Below are positions 1 to 8,785 of a stretch of DNA of 64,000 nucleotides, one piece after another. The stretch is taken from NCBI RefSeq assembly GCF_014199945.1, contig NZ_JACHOR010000001.1, positions 310,001-374,000 of the forward strand. The letters run 5' to 3'. The DNA comes from Brevundimonas variabilis (lineage in GTDB: Bacteria; Pseudomonadota; Alphaproteobacteria; Caulobacterales; Caulobacteraceae). The notes under the pieces are model-generated. The model was not told the DNA's origin. It worked only from the letters and a program-made list of their open reading frames with translations, and made no database searches. The translations under genes were made by a program, and so were the position numbers. Position 1 is the first letter of the stretch; each line of letters opens with the position of its first letter.

Positions 1-560
1 CGGGGCTCCGCCGTGTCCTCGCCAGAGGCCGGAATGATCTTGCTGCGCATTTCCGACAGGAACCGGACCTTGGCGATGGCGCGATCGCCGTCGGCCGTGG
101 CGCTTTCGAGGTCGGCGCGGGGGCTTTGCAGGAATTCCACCTGTTCGGTCTCACCCCGCGTTTCGCGTGCGACGATGCCGGTTTCGAACGAGTCCATGAC
201 CGCCGGGGCCAGCAGGGGCTTCAGGGCCGCCCGGTCGCCCGACGCATAGCCGCGCACGATGGTCTCATAGGCCTGACGCGACCCCTCGAGGAATTTCTGC
301 GGGTCGAAGGCCGGATCCCGTGCTTTCAGCCCCGAAATGGCGGCCATCGTCTGGGCGTCCAGCAACGGGCGGGCCGGGATGGCCGGCTCACCGGCCGCGG
401 GCAGGGCCGGCGTCTTGGCGTCTTCCTGCGGCTGGCGGCCGACCTTCTTGCCCAGCACATTGTACAGCTGGAACAGGATGAAGGCCGCGACCACGGCAAA
501 GAAAACGATCTGGAAAAGGGCAGGCGGCACGGGCAATCCCTGGATGGCGGCGTCCGGCAC
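1..560 (-). CDS. Tim44-like domain protein (partial, C-terminus outside window)
   Basis: The reverse strand is open from about 560 to the window edge, so the gene is cut at its 3' end. The product begins with a hydrophobic segment (reading FQIVFFAVVAAFILF) and continues into a soluble part with KFLEGSRQAYE and ETIVRGYASGDRAALKPLL, which resembles bacterial Tim44-like (TimA) proteins: one N-terminal membrane anchor plus a Tim44 domain. Divergent placement from secB matches the arrangement known in Caulobacterales. The start is uncertain. GTG at 560 and GTG at 530 are in frame, and neither has a strong ribosome-binding site. The family assignment is by motif and context. Confidence 0.75.
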   Translation of the reverse strand, partial: MPDAAIQGLPVPPALFQIVFFAVVAAFILFQLYNVLGKKVGRQPQEDAKTPALPAAGEPAIPARPLLDAQTMAAISGLKARDPAFDPQKFLEGSRQAYETIVRGYASGDRAALKPLLAPAVMDSFETGIVARETRGETEQVEFLQSPRADLESATADGDRAIAKVRFLSEMRSKIIPASGEDTAEP

Positions 561-733
561 GCCGGACGTCAGACGACGATTAGGGTCTGATATAGGCGCA
601 CGCAAGGCATCGCGCACCTGTCTGCCCCCTCGCCGTTGCCGCAGGGCCAGACGACGTGCTAGTCGCCGCCCCTTCACGCGGTGCCGCGCTCGCGCCTCCG
701 CGACCACCCTTTTTGAGCTATGGCCCCTCGCCC

Positions 734-1261
734 ATGACCGACGTCACGCCTCCCGCCGACACTCCGATCGATCCGAATGCCAACGGTCAGGCTCCTGGCC
801 AGACCCAGGGCCAGCCTGCCGGTCCCGGCTTCCGCATCCTTGCCCAGTTCGTGCGGGACCTGTCGTTCGAGAACCCCAAGGCACCCGACAGCCTGCGCAT
901 CGAAGGCAAGCCGCAGATCGATATGGGCGTCGAGATGGCGGCCCAGGGGCGTCCGGATGGTCTGTTCGAGGTCGACCTGAAGCTTTCGATCAAGGCATCG
1001 GCCAGCGGCACGCCCGTCTTCCAGGTCGAACTGGTCTATGGCGGCCTGTTCCAGCTGGCCAACGTCGCCGAGCAGGACATCGAGCCGATGCTGCTGATCG
1101 AATGCCCGCGCTATCTGTTCCCCTACGCCCGCGAGATCGTGGCAGGGGCGACGGCGGACGGCGGCTTCTACCCGCCCTTCATGATGGACCCGCTGGATTT
1201 CCAGGCCATCTACATGGCCCGTCGCCAGCAGATGGCCGCGCCGGTCGCCGGCGAGGTCTAG
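734..1261 (+). CDS. secB: Protein-export chaperone SecB
   Basis: Encodes 175 residues. SecB is a tetrameric cytosolic chaperone that keeps preproteins unfolded and delivers them to SecA. The SecB fold is recognisable from the SFENP motif near residue 45 through VELVYGGLF and the conserved [13 protein letters not shown] segment to the C-terminal [16 protein letters not shown]. The N-terminal 30 residues are rich in Pro, Gln and Asp, as in other alphaproteobacterial SecBs. ATG 734 is chosen over an upstream in-frame start at 656 because the upstream 26 residues are not SecB-like. It is divergent from the Tim44-like gene. Confidence 0.96.
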   Translation: MTDVTPPADTPIDPNANGQAPGQTQGQPAGPGFRILAQFVRDLSFENPKAPDSLRIEGKPQIDMGVEMAAQGRPDGLFEVDLKLSIKASASGTPVFQVELVYGGLFQLANVAEQDIEPMLLIECPRYLFPYAREIVAGATADGGFYPPFMMDPLDFQAIYMARRQQMAAPVAGEV

Positions 1262-1283
1262 GGCCACAACCGTTCCCGGACTT

Positions 1284-1304
1284 GGGGATGACGCGGTCAT
1301 CCCC
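1284..1304 (+). other. Intergenic hairpin after secB
   Basis: GGGGATGAC at 1284-1292 pairs perfectly with GTCATCCCC at 1296-1304 around a 3-nt loop. No T-run follows (the next bases are ATATC), so this is a stable 3'-end or processing hairpin rather than a textbook intrinsic terminator. It lies between secB and the downstream oxidoreductase gene. Confidence 0.55.
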
Positions 1305-1315
1305 ATATCGGGCTC

Positions 1316-2317
1316 ATGACCCTTCTGTCCGTTCTCGATCTCGCGCCGGTGCCCCAGGGCTCGGATGTGTCCCGATCGCTGGCCAACACCATCGATCTGG
1401 CACGTCATGCCGAGCGCCTCGGCTACCGTCGATACTGGCTGGCCGAACATCACAACATGGCCGGGATTGCCTCGGCCGCGACCTCGGTCGTCATCGGAGC
1501 CGTTGCGGCGGCAACCCGCACCATCCGGGTCGGAGCCGGTGGCATCATGCTGCCCAACCATGCGCCCCTGGTCATCGCAGAGCAGTTCGGCACCCTGGCG
1601 GCGCTTCACCCCGGACGCATCGATCTGGGACTGGGCCGGGCTCCGGGGTCGGACATGGCAACCGCGCGGGCGCTGCGCCGCAACCTGGCCGGTGATGCCG
1701 ACAGCTTCCCGCAGGACGTGATGGAGCTGATGCACTGGTTCCAGCCCGCCGAGGAGGGCCAGCGCCTGCGCGCCAACCCCGGAGAGGGACAGGACGTACC
1801 GATCTGGATCCTGGGGTCATCGACGTTCGGAGCCCAGTTGGCGGCCCATCTGGGACTGCCCTATGCCTTTGCCAGCCATTTCGCGCCGGGCGACATGATG
1901 GCGGCCATCCGCATCTATCGCGAGACCTTCCGTCCGTCGGACCGGCTGGCAAAGCCGCATGTCATGCTGGGCTTCAATGTGTTTGCCGCAGATACCGACG
2001 CGGCTGGACAGGCCTTGTTCAGTTCCCTGCAACAGGCCTTCGTGAACCTTCGCTCCGGGCGACCCGGGAAACTGCCACCGCCAGTGCCCGGCTTTGCAGA
2101 CAGCCTGCACAGCGGCGAGCGGGCCATGATCGATCAGGCGCTGTCCTGCTCAGCGGTAGGCGGACCCGTCACGGTAAGAGCCCAGCTGGATGCCTTCGTC
2201 GCGCGGACCGGAGCAGACGAGCTGATGGTCACCAGCCAGATCTGGGATCATGACGCACGAGTCCGGTCCCTGGAAATCCTGGCCGACGTCAGCGAGGACC
2301 GGCGCGCGGCCGCCTGA
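1316..2317 (+). CDS. LLM-class flavin-dependent oxidoreductase
   Basis: 333 residues of the bacterial-luciferase-like (LLM) family: TIM-barrel monooxygenases that use FMNH2 from a partner reductase. Diagnostic segments are the opening [12 protein letters not shown], the YWLAEHHNM motif near residue 43, [21 protein letters not shown] around 83-103 and [14 protein letters not shown] around 110. The LDLAPV start and EHHN motif place it in the MsnO8-like subgroup seen in many Proteobacteria. The substrate cannot be inferred. It stands alone, 54 bp after secB, with a weak ribosome-binding site, and converges on the polysaccharide cluster. Confidence 0.9.
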   Translation: MTLLSVLDLAPVPQGSDVSRSLANTIDLARHAERLGYRRYWLAEHHNMAGIASAATSVVIGAVAAATRTIRVGAGGIMLPNHAPLVIAEQFGTLAALHPGRIDLGLGRAPGSDMATARALRRNLAGDADSFPQDVMELMHWFQPAEEGQRLRANPGEGQDVPIWILGSSTFGAQLAAHLGLPYAFASHFAPGDMMAAIRIYRETFRPSDRLAKPHVMLGFNVFAADTDAAGQALFSSLQQAFVNLRSGRPGKLPPPVPGFADSLHSGERAMIDQALSCSAVGGPVTVRAQLDAFVARTGADELMVTSQIWDHDARVRSLEILADVSEDRRAAA

Positions 2318-2331
2318 GCTGGCCTGCGCCG

Positions 2332-2925
2332 TCAGCCCGGGGGCAGGGGAAACAACTCGCCCTGCCCTTTCGGCAACGCCTGGCCGCCGCCTGCGTCGCC
2401 CAGACCGAGCCAGGCGCTCGTGATGCCGAGGCGGATCGAGCGCTCCAGGAGCGCCATCGTGCCGTCATGGCGGGCGTCGGGACTGTCTCTCAGCGCCTGA
2501 CATTCCGAGAGCACCTGGGCGGCGTGGACGGCGGGACTGTCAGCGGGCTCGTGCAGGCCCAGCGTCCTCAGCGTCGCAAACCGCCAGCCCTCCTCGGGGG
2601 GATACTCATGGACAAGCACCCAGCGATCCGAGGGGCGCATCTGCTCGGCAAGGAACTGCCATTCCCGATCTCCCGGAGCGCGGGCGTAGTGGCCGGGCTT
2701 CGTGGGCAGTCCGGCGCGCGCATAGACGGCGAGGGCGTACTCTTCGAGTTCGCCCAGCAGCCGGGATAGGGCATTGTCCACCGGCGCGGCCGGCGCGGAT
2801 GACCAGGCATCCTGATCCGCACCCAGCAGATCTTCATGGGGTGCCGGACGGGCGGGAATCCCGAGACGACGCGCAATGCTGATCGAAAACCGTCGCCACG
2901 AGAATTCACCGTGCCGATCGGCCAT
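2332..2925 (-). CDS. Uncharacterised protein, last gene of the polysaccharide cluster
   Basis: 197 residues, family not recognised. There is no signal peptide or membrane segment; the protein looks soluble and mixed alpha/beta, with several Trp residues and a Pro-rich stretch around residues 25-50. Its start lies 5 bp after the stop of the export lipoprotein gene (2931), so translational coupling is likely and a role in the same polysaccharide pathway is inferred. Codon use matches its neighbours. No catalytic motif was found. Confidence 0.75.
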   Translation of the reverse strand: MADRHGEFSWRRFSISIARRLGIPARPAPHEDLLGADQDAWSSAPAAPVDNALSRLLGELEEYALAVYARAGLPTKPGHYARAPGDREWQFLAEQMRPSDRWVLVHEYPPEEGWRFATLRTLGLHEPADSPAVHAAQVLSECQALRDSPDARHDGTMALLERSIRLGITSAWLGLGDAGGGQALPKGQGELFPLPPG

Positions 2926-2930
2926 GGGCG

Positions 2931-4094
2931 TCAGTTCTGAAGGGTGCTGGTCACCGAGACGTCGTAGACGATGCGCGTGAAGGACTGGATGGCCTCGAAG
3001 AATTTGCGCATCTCGGCGAGCCCGGACTGGGGCACATAGACGATGTCACCTGGCTCGATGACGAAATTGCCGGCCGTGAACAGTCCCGTCGCGTCCTCGA
3101 AATTGAGCCGGTACACGATCGGGATCCCCCGCACGGTCGGGGCCTGGGTGACACCCAGCGCCTCGGCGACTTCAGGACGCTCGAAGCGGAAGACCAGCAC
3201 CGACCTGGCATTCGCCAGATTGGCGTTGAGGCCGCCGACCTTGGAGATTGCGCCGGCCAGCGTCGTCGGGCCCGGCTCCATGGAGACTTCTGCCACGGCT
3301 CCCAGCGCCCCGAACGTACTGAATTTACGAGGCCTGTAGGCGAGGTTGATTTCGTCACCCCGGGCCAGGCGGACATTTTCCCGGAAATCGGTCGTTACGG
3401 CACTGAGGGGGGCGCTGTAGGTCTGGCCATCGCGCTGGATGTTGACGATGACATCTTCGACCGGGCGCGTCGTGCCGCCCCTGTCGCCAATGACGTCCAG
3501 AATGCGATCGGCGTTGGACGACAGTGGAGCCCGCCCCGGCTGCCTCACATCACCCAGAACATTGACCGTGTTGAACGAGTTCTGGGCAATCGAGACGGTA
3601 ACCTGGGGATTGCCGACCCGGCCAATCAGGGCGCGACGGATCGCAGCCCCGGCCTGGGTCGAGGACAGGCCGGCAACGCGGACCGGACCTGCGAACGGGA
3701 TCGTCGCATTCCCGCTGGAATCCACGCTGATCCCCGGCAGTTGCTGCTGCCCGGAACGGAGTCCGGACGCGCCCGCGCCCGCACCGAAGAGATTGCCGCT
3801 CGGCTCGAAGATCGAGACCGCGAGAACGTCGCCGGGGCCGATCAGGCCCGAAGCGCCCTCGACGGACGAATTGGCCAGTGTGCCAAGGAAGCGTGGGGGC
3901 ACCAGCTTGATCCGCTCGCTCGCACCATAGTCGAGGTCGACGATCTGGTAGAAACCCTGGGTGTCTACGGACGTCGCACCGCGCTCGACCGCCTGCCCGG
4001 ACGGTCCGTCCCGCGGCAAGGTCGAGCATCCGCTCAGGACAGCCACGATGGACAGCGCCAGAACCGAGCGTGTCAGGGGATTGGATAGGTTCAT
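2931..4094 (-). CDS. Polysaccharide export lipoprotein (Wza/HfsD-like)
   Basis: 387 residues from ATG 4094. The product starts with a lipoprotein signal ending in the lipobox LSGC (Cys about residue 22), followed by a Poly_export domain containing GPGDVLAVSIFEPSG and GNATIPFAGPVRVAGLS. SLBB-type segments follow (NVLGDVRQPG and a second copy near residue 270), then a C-terminal region with IEPGDIVYVPQSG. Proteins of this family form the periplasmic/outer-membrane channel for capsule, EPS or holdfast polysaccharide. The ATG at 4094 is preferred because it begins the signal peptide; 26 extra in-frame codons upstream look non-coding. It is followed immediately by the 2332-2925 gene. Whether it serves holdfast (hfsD-like) or a capsule is not decided. 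Confidence 0.88.
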   Translation of the reverse strand: MNLSNPLTRSVLALSIVAVLSGCSTLPRDGPSGQAVERGATSVDTQGFYQIVDLDYGASERIKLVPPRFLGTLANSSVEGASGLIGPGDVLAVSIFEPSGNLFGAGAGASGLRSGQQQLPGISVDSSGNATIPFAGPVRVAGLSSTQAGAAIRRALIGRVGNPQVTVSIAQNSFNTVNVLGDVRQPGRAPLSSNADRILDVIGDRGGTTRPVEDVIVNIQRDGQTYSAPLSAVTTDFRENVRLARGDEINLAYRPRKFSTFGALGAVAEVSMEPGPTTLAGAISKVGGLNANLANARSVLVFRFERPEVAEALGVTQAPTVRGIPIVYRLNFEDATGLFTAGNFVIEPGDIVYVPQSGLAEMRKFFEAIQSFTRIVYDVSVTSTLQN

Positions 4095-4185
4095 GGTGAA
4101 CTGATTACCGGCGTTTGGCGTGAGGGACCAGAGGTCTGGCCGAAATGGCGACGTCAATCCTGAGCGCCGCACGAAGAGCGGGATG

Positions 4186-5439
4186 TCAGCTGTTCAGACC
4201 GATGCGTGCAGCAACATCCGCGAAATGCCGATCCCACGTCGGCGCAACGAAATGGGGAGAGATCGGACGCGATCGCGTGGCCCGCTCCAGGGCAGCGAGC
4301 CAGCCCAGGCCGTCCAGCGGGTCGATCAGTTCGGCATCCGGCACAAGTTCCCTGTGCGCGGGGATGTCCGAGGCGATCAGAGGCACCCCGAGGGCACAGG
4401 CCTCCACCGCCGGCAGGTCGAAGCCCTCGACACTGGACGGGGCGAGCACGGCCTGGGCATTCTTCATGAGGGCCGCCAGCGAGGCATCCGGCAGATTGGC
4501 GGCCTGATGCACCAGCCCCCGCAGGTTGGGCGACCGCTGAAGGTGATCCAGCACGGCTTCGTTCTCCCAGCCATAGCGGCCAACCAGCACGAGCTGTGGG
4601 GCGTCCTCGCCCATCCGCTCCTGGAGGCGCCGCCAGATGGTCAGCAGGAACGCCAGGTTCTTTCGCGCCTCGATGGTGCCGACATGGACAAAATAGGGCC
4701 GCGGGGTCGCATTGCCGGGACGGTCGAGAAAGATGGGCTCCAGCCCCAGGTGGATGGCGTCGATCGGCGGTGCGGCGATCCCCTCGCGATCGGCAAAGGC
4801 CTTCAGCTCACTGGCTGTGTAGTTCGAGTTCACGAGGATGCGCGAGGCGTGCTTCAACGCCGTCAGGACACGGATCCGGTGCTTTTCGCCATCGCCCGGA
4901 CGGCAGAACTCCGGATGAGTGATCGGGATCAGGTCGTGCAGCAGGACGATGCGCTCGATCCCGTTGGCGCTGAGGCTGTTCAGGATTTCGGGGGTGTTGA
5001 GGCTGGTGTGGCCCACGTTGAAATAGCGACGCCCGGGCGGGATCTCGGGCATCCGGCGCGACCGGAAGAACTGCTTCCAGACCCGCATCCGTCGCGGGGC
5101 GTTCCGGTCAACGGGTGCTGGCGGGGAGCCCAGAACGGACACCGGTCCCGGCCGGTCGGCATTCAGGGCTTCGAACAGCCTCCGCTCGGCCTCGGTCAGG
5201 GGGCGATTGAAGAACTCTCCGGTCCAGCGTTTTCGCAGGGTTTTGACGCACTGACGGAACCAGGTCCCGTCCACCGCGACGAGCTGGTCATGCTTGGAGC
5301 GCACCGGGACCATCCGGACGTCCTGGCGCGACATCAACCATTCCGCATAGGCGAGGCAGACGCGGTCGACCCCGGTCGGGGCGGTCCGCTCGGTCCGACT
5401 GACCAGACGACTGGCATCGAAAAGGATGTCTTCCATCAC
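4186..5439 (-). CDS. GT4 family glycosyltransferase
   Basis: 417 residues with the GT-B glycosyltransferase layout. The N-terminal acceptor half includes LLHDLIPITHPEF (about residue 185). The C-terminal nucleotide-sugar half has YFVHVGTIEARKN, LVLVGRYGWEN, and APSSVEGFDLPAVEACALGVPLIASDIPAHRE, the EX7E-type motif of GT4 enzymes. It is predicted to add a sugar to a lipid-linked oligosaccharide in the cytoplasm. Its ATG overlaps the stop of the upstream glycosyltransferase (5436-5439), so the two are translationally coupled. Sugar and linkage cannot be read from sequence. Confidence 0.9.
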   Translation of the reverse strand: MMEDILFDASRLVSRTERTAPTGVDRVCLAYAEWLMSRQDVRMVPVRSKHDQLVAVDGTWFRQCVKTLRKRWTGEFFNRPLTEAERRLFEALNADRPGPVSVLGSPPAPVDRNAPRRMRVWKQFFRSRRMPEIPPGRRYFNVGHTSLNTPEILNSLSANGIERIVLLHDLIPITHPEFCRPGDGEKHRIRVLTALKHASRILVNSNYTASELKAFADREGIAAPPIDAIHLGLEPIFLDRPGNATPRPYFVHVGTIEARKNLAFLLTIWRRLQERMGEDAPQLVLVGRYGWENEAVLDHLQRSPNLRGLVHQAANLPDASLAALMKNAQAVLAPSSVEGFDLPAVEACALGVPLIASDIPAHRELVPDAELIDPLDGLGWLAALERATRSRPISPHFVAPTWDRHFADVAARIGLNS

Positions 5440-6755
5440 AGAATACCTACCTTGTGATAGAGCTGCCGCAAGCGGTCCTGATAGGCTTCAGGGGTAAACA
5501 GTCCGGCCTGAACCCGCCCGCGGGCAACAAGTTCCGTTCGCAGGCCTTCATCGGAATCGAGGGCCAGCAGCCCCCGGGTCAAGGCCTGGACGTCATAGGG
5601 ATCGACGCTGATGGCAGCCTCTCCGGCCACTTCAGGCAGGGACCCGGCTGTCGATGTCAGGACGGCCGTTCCCAGCGCCATGGATTCGAGTACAGGAAGG
5701 CCAAAGCCCTCGTAGAGCGACGGAAATACCGTCGCCCGCGCCCCGCGGATCAAGCTGACAAGCATGGCAAATGGCATGTATTCATACTGGCGGATCCGGT
5801 CCGCGCTGGGCCCGCCGTCACGCTTGACCTGGTTCAGAAGCGCCGTTTCTCCGTCGTCCAGCCAGGCTCGTCCGCCGACGATCACCAGCGGGCTCACCGA
5901 GCCGGATGCCAGATAGGCTTCGACGATACGGCCGAGATTCTTCTTGGGTTCGATCGCCCCGAAATGCAGGAAATAGCTCTTCCAGCCCAGATTGAAGACG
6001 CCTTCCAGCTCACGCGCGACATCGGCATCCGGTCGGCTTGTCAGCGCTTCCGGCAGTGAGACCGCCTGATAGGTGTTGGTGACCCGGTCTTCTGGGACAT
6101 TCAGGATCCGGATCACATCCTGGCGTGTCGTTTCCGACACGACGGCGATGTGATCGGCACGCCTGGCAATACCCTGACACATGGCCAGATAGGCCCCGGT
6201 ATCGTCGGCCGTCGTATGCGGCAGGCGCAGCGGGATCAGGTCGTGGATCGTGTAGATGTTGGGCACTCCCTTCGCGTGAAGCGGAAGGGTCGAGGTCCAG
6301 TGCATGACATCCGGGGCCGGAGCCGCTGCCGTGGCATCGAAGGACAGCGGCGTCTCGGTGCGATATCTGTTGAAGGCGCGGCGTGCGAACAGAAAGAGGT
6401 CCTGGGCTGCCCAGAACCTGTCCGCGTCCGGTTTGCCTCCGCCCTGGCTGGGCCAGATGACCTCGCCACTGTGGGCTACGGGATAGGCGTTTCTGCCGAA
6501 CCGGCTGAGCACGGTTCGACGAAAGCGCTCGGACTTCTTCATTTTCCGGTTCGGCTTTCCCGCGTCGAACAGGGCTGTTTCGTCCAGAACCCGGTTGCCG
6601 CTCTTCCCGACGACCGGCCCGTAAAGCACCTGGGTCCCGAGCCCCAGAACACGGGCGTTTGCCAGCAGATTGCGCCCGTAGGTGGCGATCCCCGACCCCT
6701 TGGCGAGAGCGATATTCGAGCCGTCGATGCAGATTGATTTCATTGAACCATTCAT
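5436..6755 (-). CDS. GT4 family glycosyltransferase (second)
   Basis: 439 residues from ATG 6755. The Rossmann-like N-terminus contains a G-S-G-I-A-T-Y loop, YTIHDLIPLRLP lies in the acceptor half, and the C-terminal donor half has LHFGAIEPKKNLGR, PLVIVGGRAWLDDG and PSLYEGFGLPVLESMALGTAVLTS. This is the GT4 pattern also seen in the following gene, so the pair probably act in sequence on one glycan. ATG 6755 is preceded by AGGG at about 10 nt; the in-frame sequence upstream to 6923 overlaps the kdsD end and looks non-coding. It is first in the short glycosyltransferase/export operon. Confidence 0.9.
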   Translation of the reverse strand: MNGSMKSICIDGSNIALAKGSGIATYGRNLLANARVLGLGTQVLYGPVVGKSGNRVLDETALFDAGKPNRKMKKSERFRRTVLSRFGRNAYPVAHSGEVIWPSQGGGKPDADRFWAAQDLFLFARRAFNRYRTETPLSFDATAAAPAPDVMHWTSTLPLHAKGVPNIYTIHDLIPLRLPHTTADDTGAYLAMCQGIARRADHIAVVSETTRQDVIRILNVPEDRVTNTYQAVSLPEALTSRPDADVARELEGVFNLGWKSYFLHFGAIEPKKNLGRIVEAYLASGSVSPLVIVGGRAWLDDGETALLNQVKRDGGPSADRIRQYEYMPFAMLVSLIRGARATVFPSLYEGFGLPVLESMALGTAVLTSTAGSLPEVAGEAAISVDPYDVQALTRGLLALDSDEGLRTELVARGRVQAGLFTPEAYQDRLRQLYHKVGIL

Positions 6756-6837
6756 CAGCCACCGACCCTGGAGGTCAGCTCGGGCATCGTCGTGGCGCAA
6801 GGCGTAGCGCGGCGACACGAGTCGGGTCAACCGCCGC

Positions 6838-7833
6838 TCAGGAGACGTAGCCCGCCTGCATAAGCTCGGCGACATGCACGATCGCGACAGGCCGGTCATT
6901 CTCGACCACGAACAGATTGGCAATCTTGTTGGCGGCCAGAAGGTCGACCACGTCGCTCATCCGCTGCTCAGGCCCAACGGTAATCGGCTTGCTGCTCATG
7001 ATGTCGCCGGCGACGATGGCCGCGATGTTGTTGGCAAAGGCCCGACGGACGTCGCCATCCGTGATGATCCCGGCCAAGGTCCCGTCGGCGTTCAGGACCG
7101 CGACGGCCCCCTTTCGCCCCTCGGTGATAGCCGAAACGACGACCGAGAAATCGGCATCCAGGGCCACGGTGGCCGGTGGAGCGTGATTGTCGCCCATCCA
7201 TTCCCGGACGCTCTGCAGGCTCATGCCCAGCGACCCGCCCGGATGGTGGAGACCGAAATCCTGGGCCGTGAACTCGCGACGGTCCATCAGCACCATGGCC
7301 AGGGCGTCGCCGAGCGCCAGGGTCATCAGGGTCGAGGTGGTCGGGGCCAGGCCGTTGGGACAGGCTTCGGCGACGCTGGGCATCACCAGGGGCACGGCCG
7401 ACATCCGGGCCAGGAAGCTGGAGCCCCGCTGGGTCATGCCGATCACGGGGATGTCATTGCGCTGACAGAAGATCAGCGGATCGCGGAGCTCGCGGCTTTC
7501 ACCCGACGACGAGATGGCCAGCAGGGTCGTGTCGTGGCGCAGCATGCCGAGGTCGCCATGGCTCATCTCCGCCGGATGCACGAAGAAGGCGTTGGTGCCG
7601 GTGGAGGCCAGGGTCGCGGCGATCTTTCCGCCGATATGGCCCGACTTGCCCATACCGGTCACCACGACATAGCCCGGCCGGCTCAGGATCACGTCGCAGG
7701 CGCGGGCCAGAGCCCCGTCGATCGTGCGCTCAAGCGCCTGAAGCGCCTCGATATTGAGCCGCACGACCTCGCGGGCACGGTCACCCATGGCGGCAACCTG
7801 ATCCGGGCTGGAGGTTCTGATTTCCGGGCTCAT
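6838..7833 (-). CDS. kdsD: Arabinose-5-phosphate isomerase (KpsF/GutQ/KdsD family)
   Basis: 331 residues. The enzyme interconverts ribulose-5-phosphate and arabinose-5-phosphate, the first step to KDO for lipopolysaccharide or capsule. The N-terminal SIS domain shows VVTGMGKSGHIGGKIAATLASTGT, HPAEMSHGDLGM and ISSSGESRE; the C-terminal half carries two CBS motifs including GIITDGDVRRAF. Length matches the family (about 328). ATG 7833 begins the family-like N-terminus, while a longer in-frame reading to 8412 is unsupported. It precedes the glycosyltransferase genes on the same strand, 82 bp away, and is divergent from otsB. Confidence 0.94.
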   Translation of the reverse strand: MSPEIRTSSPDQVAAMGDRAREVVRLNIEALQALERTIDGALARACDVILSRPGYVVVTGMGKSGHIGGKIAATLASTGTNAFFVHPAEMSHGDLGMLRHDTTLLAISSSGESRELRDPLIFCQRNDIPVIGMTQRGSSFLARMSAVPLVMPSVAEACPNGLAPTTSTLMTLALGDALAMVLMDRREFTAQDFGLHHPGGSLGMSLQSVREWMGDNHAPPATVALDADFSVVVSAITEGRKGAVAVLNADGTLAGIITDGDVRRAFANNIAAIVAGDIMSSKPITVGPEQRMSDVVDLLAANKIANLFVVENDRPVAIVHVAELMQAGYVS

Positions 7834-8017
7834 GCGGCAGCCATCCCTTGACGTTTCTTGCGCGCCAGATGCGCCCTCCATGAAGTTTTCGCAACGGCCG
7901 ATCCGCAGCATCGCGGACCGCAATCGACCCGCCCGCGGCAGAAATGCCGGGCGGGCGCTCAACCTTTGCCGTCCCGAGGCGTTAGGGGCGCGGGGCTGAC
8001 CACGATCACGAAAACGG

Positions 8018-8785
8018 ATGACGATGCTGCACGCCGCAGACCAGACCATAGAGCTTGAGCCCCCCCCGGCGCAGCTGGTGCGACCGGCCCTGTTTCTCGA
8101 TATGGATGGGGTTCTGGCTCCGCTGGCCCCCACACCCTCGCAGGTCGGGCCCGTCGCCCGGCGCACCGCCGTGCTGGAGGCACTGGACCAGCGCCTGGGT
8201 GGCCGCATGGCGATCCTGAGCGGGCGTACCCTCGAGGAAATCGACCGGATCAGCGGCGGCGCAGCGCGGTCGGCGTCGGGCGTCCATGGTCTGGAGCGGC
8301 GACGGCGCGATGGCGAGACCGAGCGCGCCCGTGTGCCGGAAAGCCTCCGCAACGTGGTTACAGCCTTTGAGGAATTCGCCCGGACCCGGCCAGGCATTCT
8401 TGTCGAAGACAAGGGCGCGTCCGTGGGATTGCACTACCGGCAGGCCCCGGAAAGCCGCGAGGAAGCGACCGCCCTGGCCACCCGGCTTGCCGGAGAGACC
8501 GGGCTGATGCAGCAGCCCGGCCATATGGTCCTCGAGCTCAAGACCCCAGGCGCGGACAAGGGCACAGCCCTGACAGCCTTCATGACCGAGCCGCCCTTTA
8601 CCGGATCGGTCCCGATCATGCTCGGCGACGACCTGACCGACGAGTTTGCGTTCGAAGCGGCAACCGCCCTGGGCGGCTTCGGCGTTCTGGTCGGCCCGGC
8701 GCGCCAGACCGCCGCCCGGTACAGGCTCGATGATGTCGAGGCGGTGCTGACCTGGCTGGAAACCGTCGAGGAGACCAAGGCATGA
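8018..8785 (+). CDS. otsB: Trehalose-6-phosphate phosphatase
   Basis: 255 residues of the HAD superfamily, removing phosphate from trehalose-6-phosphate to give trehalose. Motif I is FLDMDGVLAP (nucleophile D28, acid/base D30), motif II is the SGR at 68-70, a Lys lies in PGADKG near 181, and motif III is GDDLTDE at 203-209. Length fits OtsB. Its stop overlaps the next start by 4 bp (ATGA at 8782), so it is coupled to the GH15 gene and, further on, otsA. The product would serve as compatible solute and stress protectant. Confidence 0.95.
   Translation: MTMLHAADQTIELEPPPAQLVRPALFLDMDGVLAPLAPTPSQVGPVARRTAVLEALDQRLGGRMAILSGRTLEEIDRISGGAARSASGVHGLERRRRDGETERARVPESLRNVVTAFEEFARTRPGILVEDKGASVGLHYRQAPESREEATALATRLAGETGLMQQPGHMVLELKTPGADKGTALTAFMTEPPFTGSVPIMLGDDLTDEFAFEAATALGGFGVLVGPARQTAARYRLDDVEAVLTWLETVEETKA

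Noticed and set aside
2931..4094. Naming the export lipoprotein hfsD
   Set aside because: The Poly_export/SLBB family is clear, but neither a holdfast-specific motif nor other hfs genes are present.
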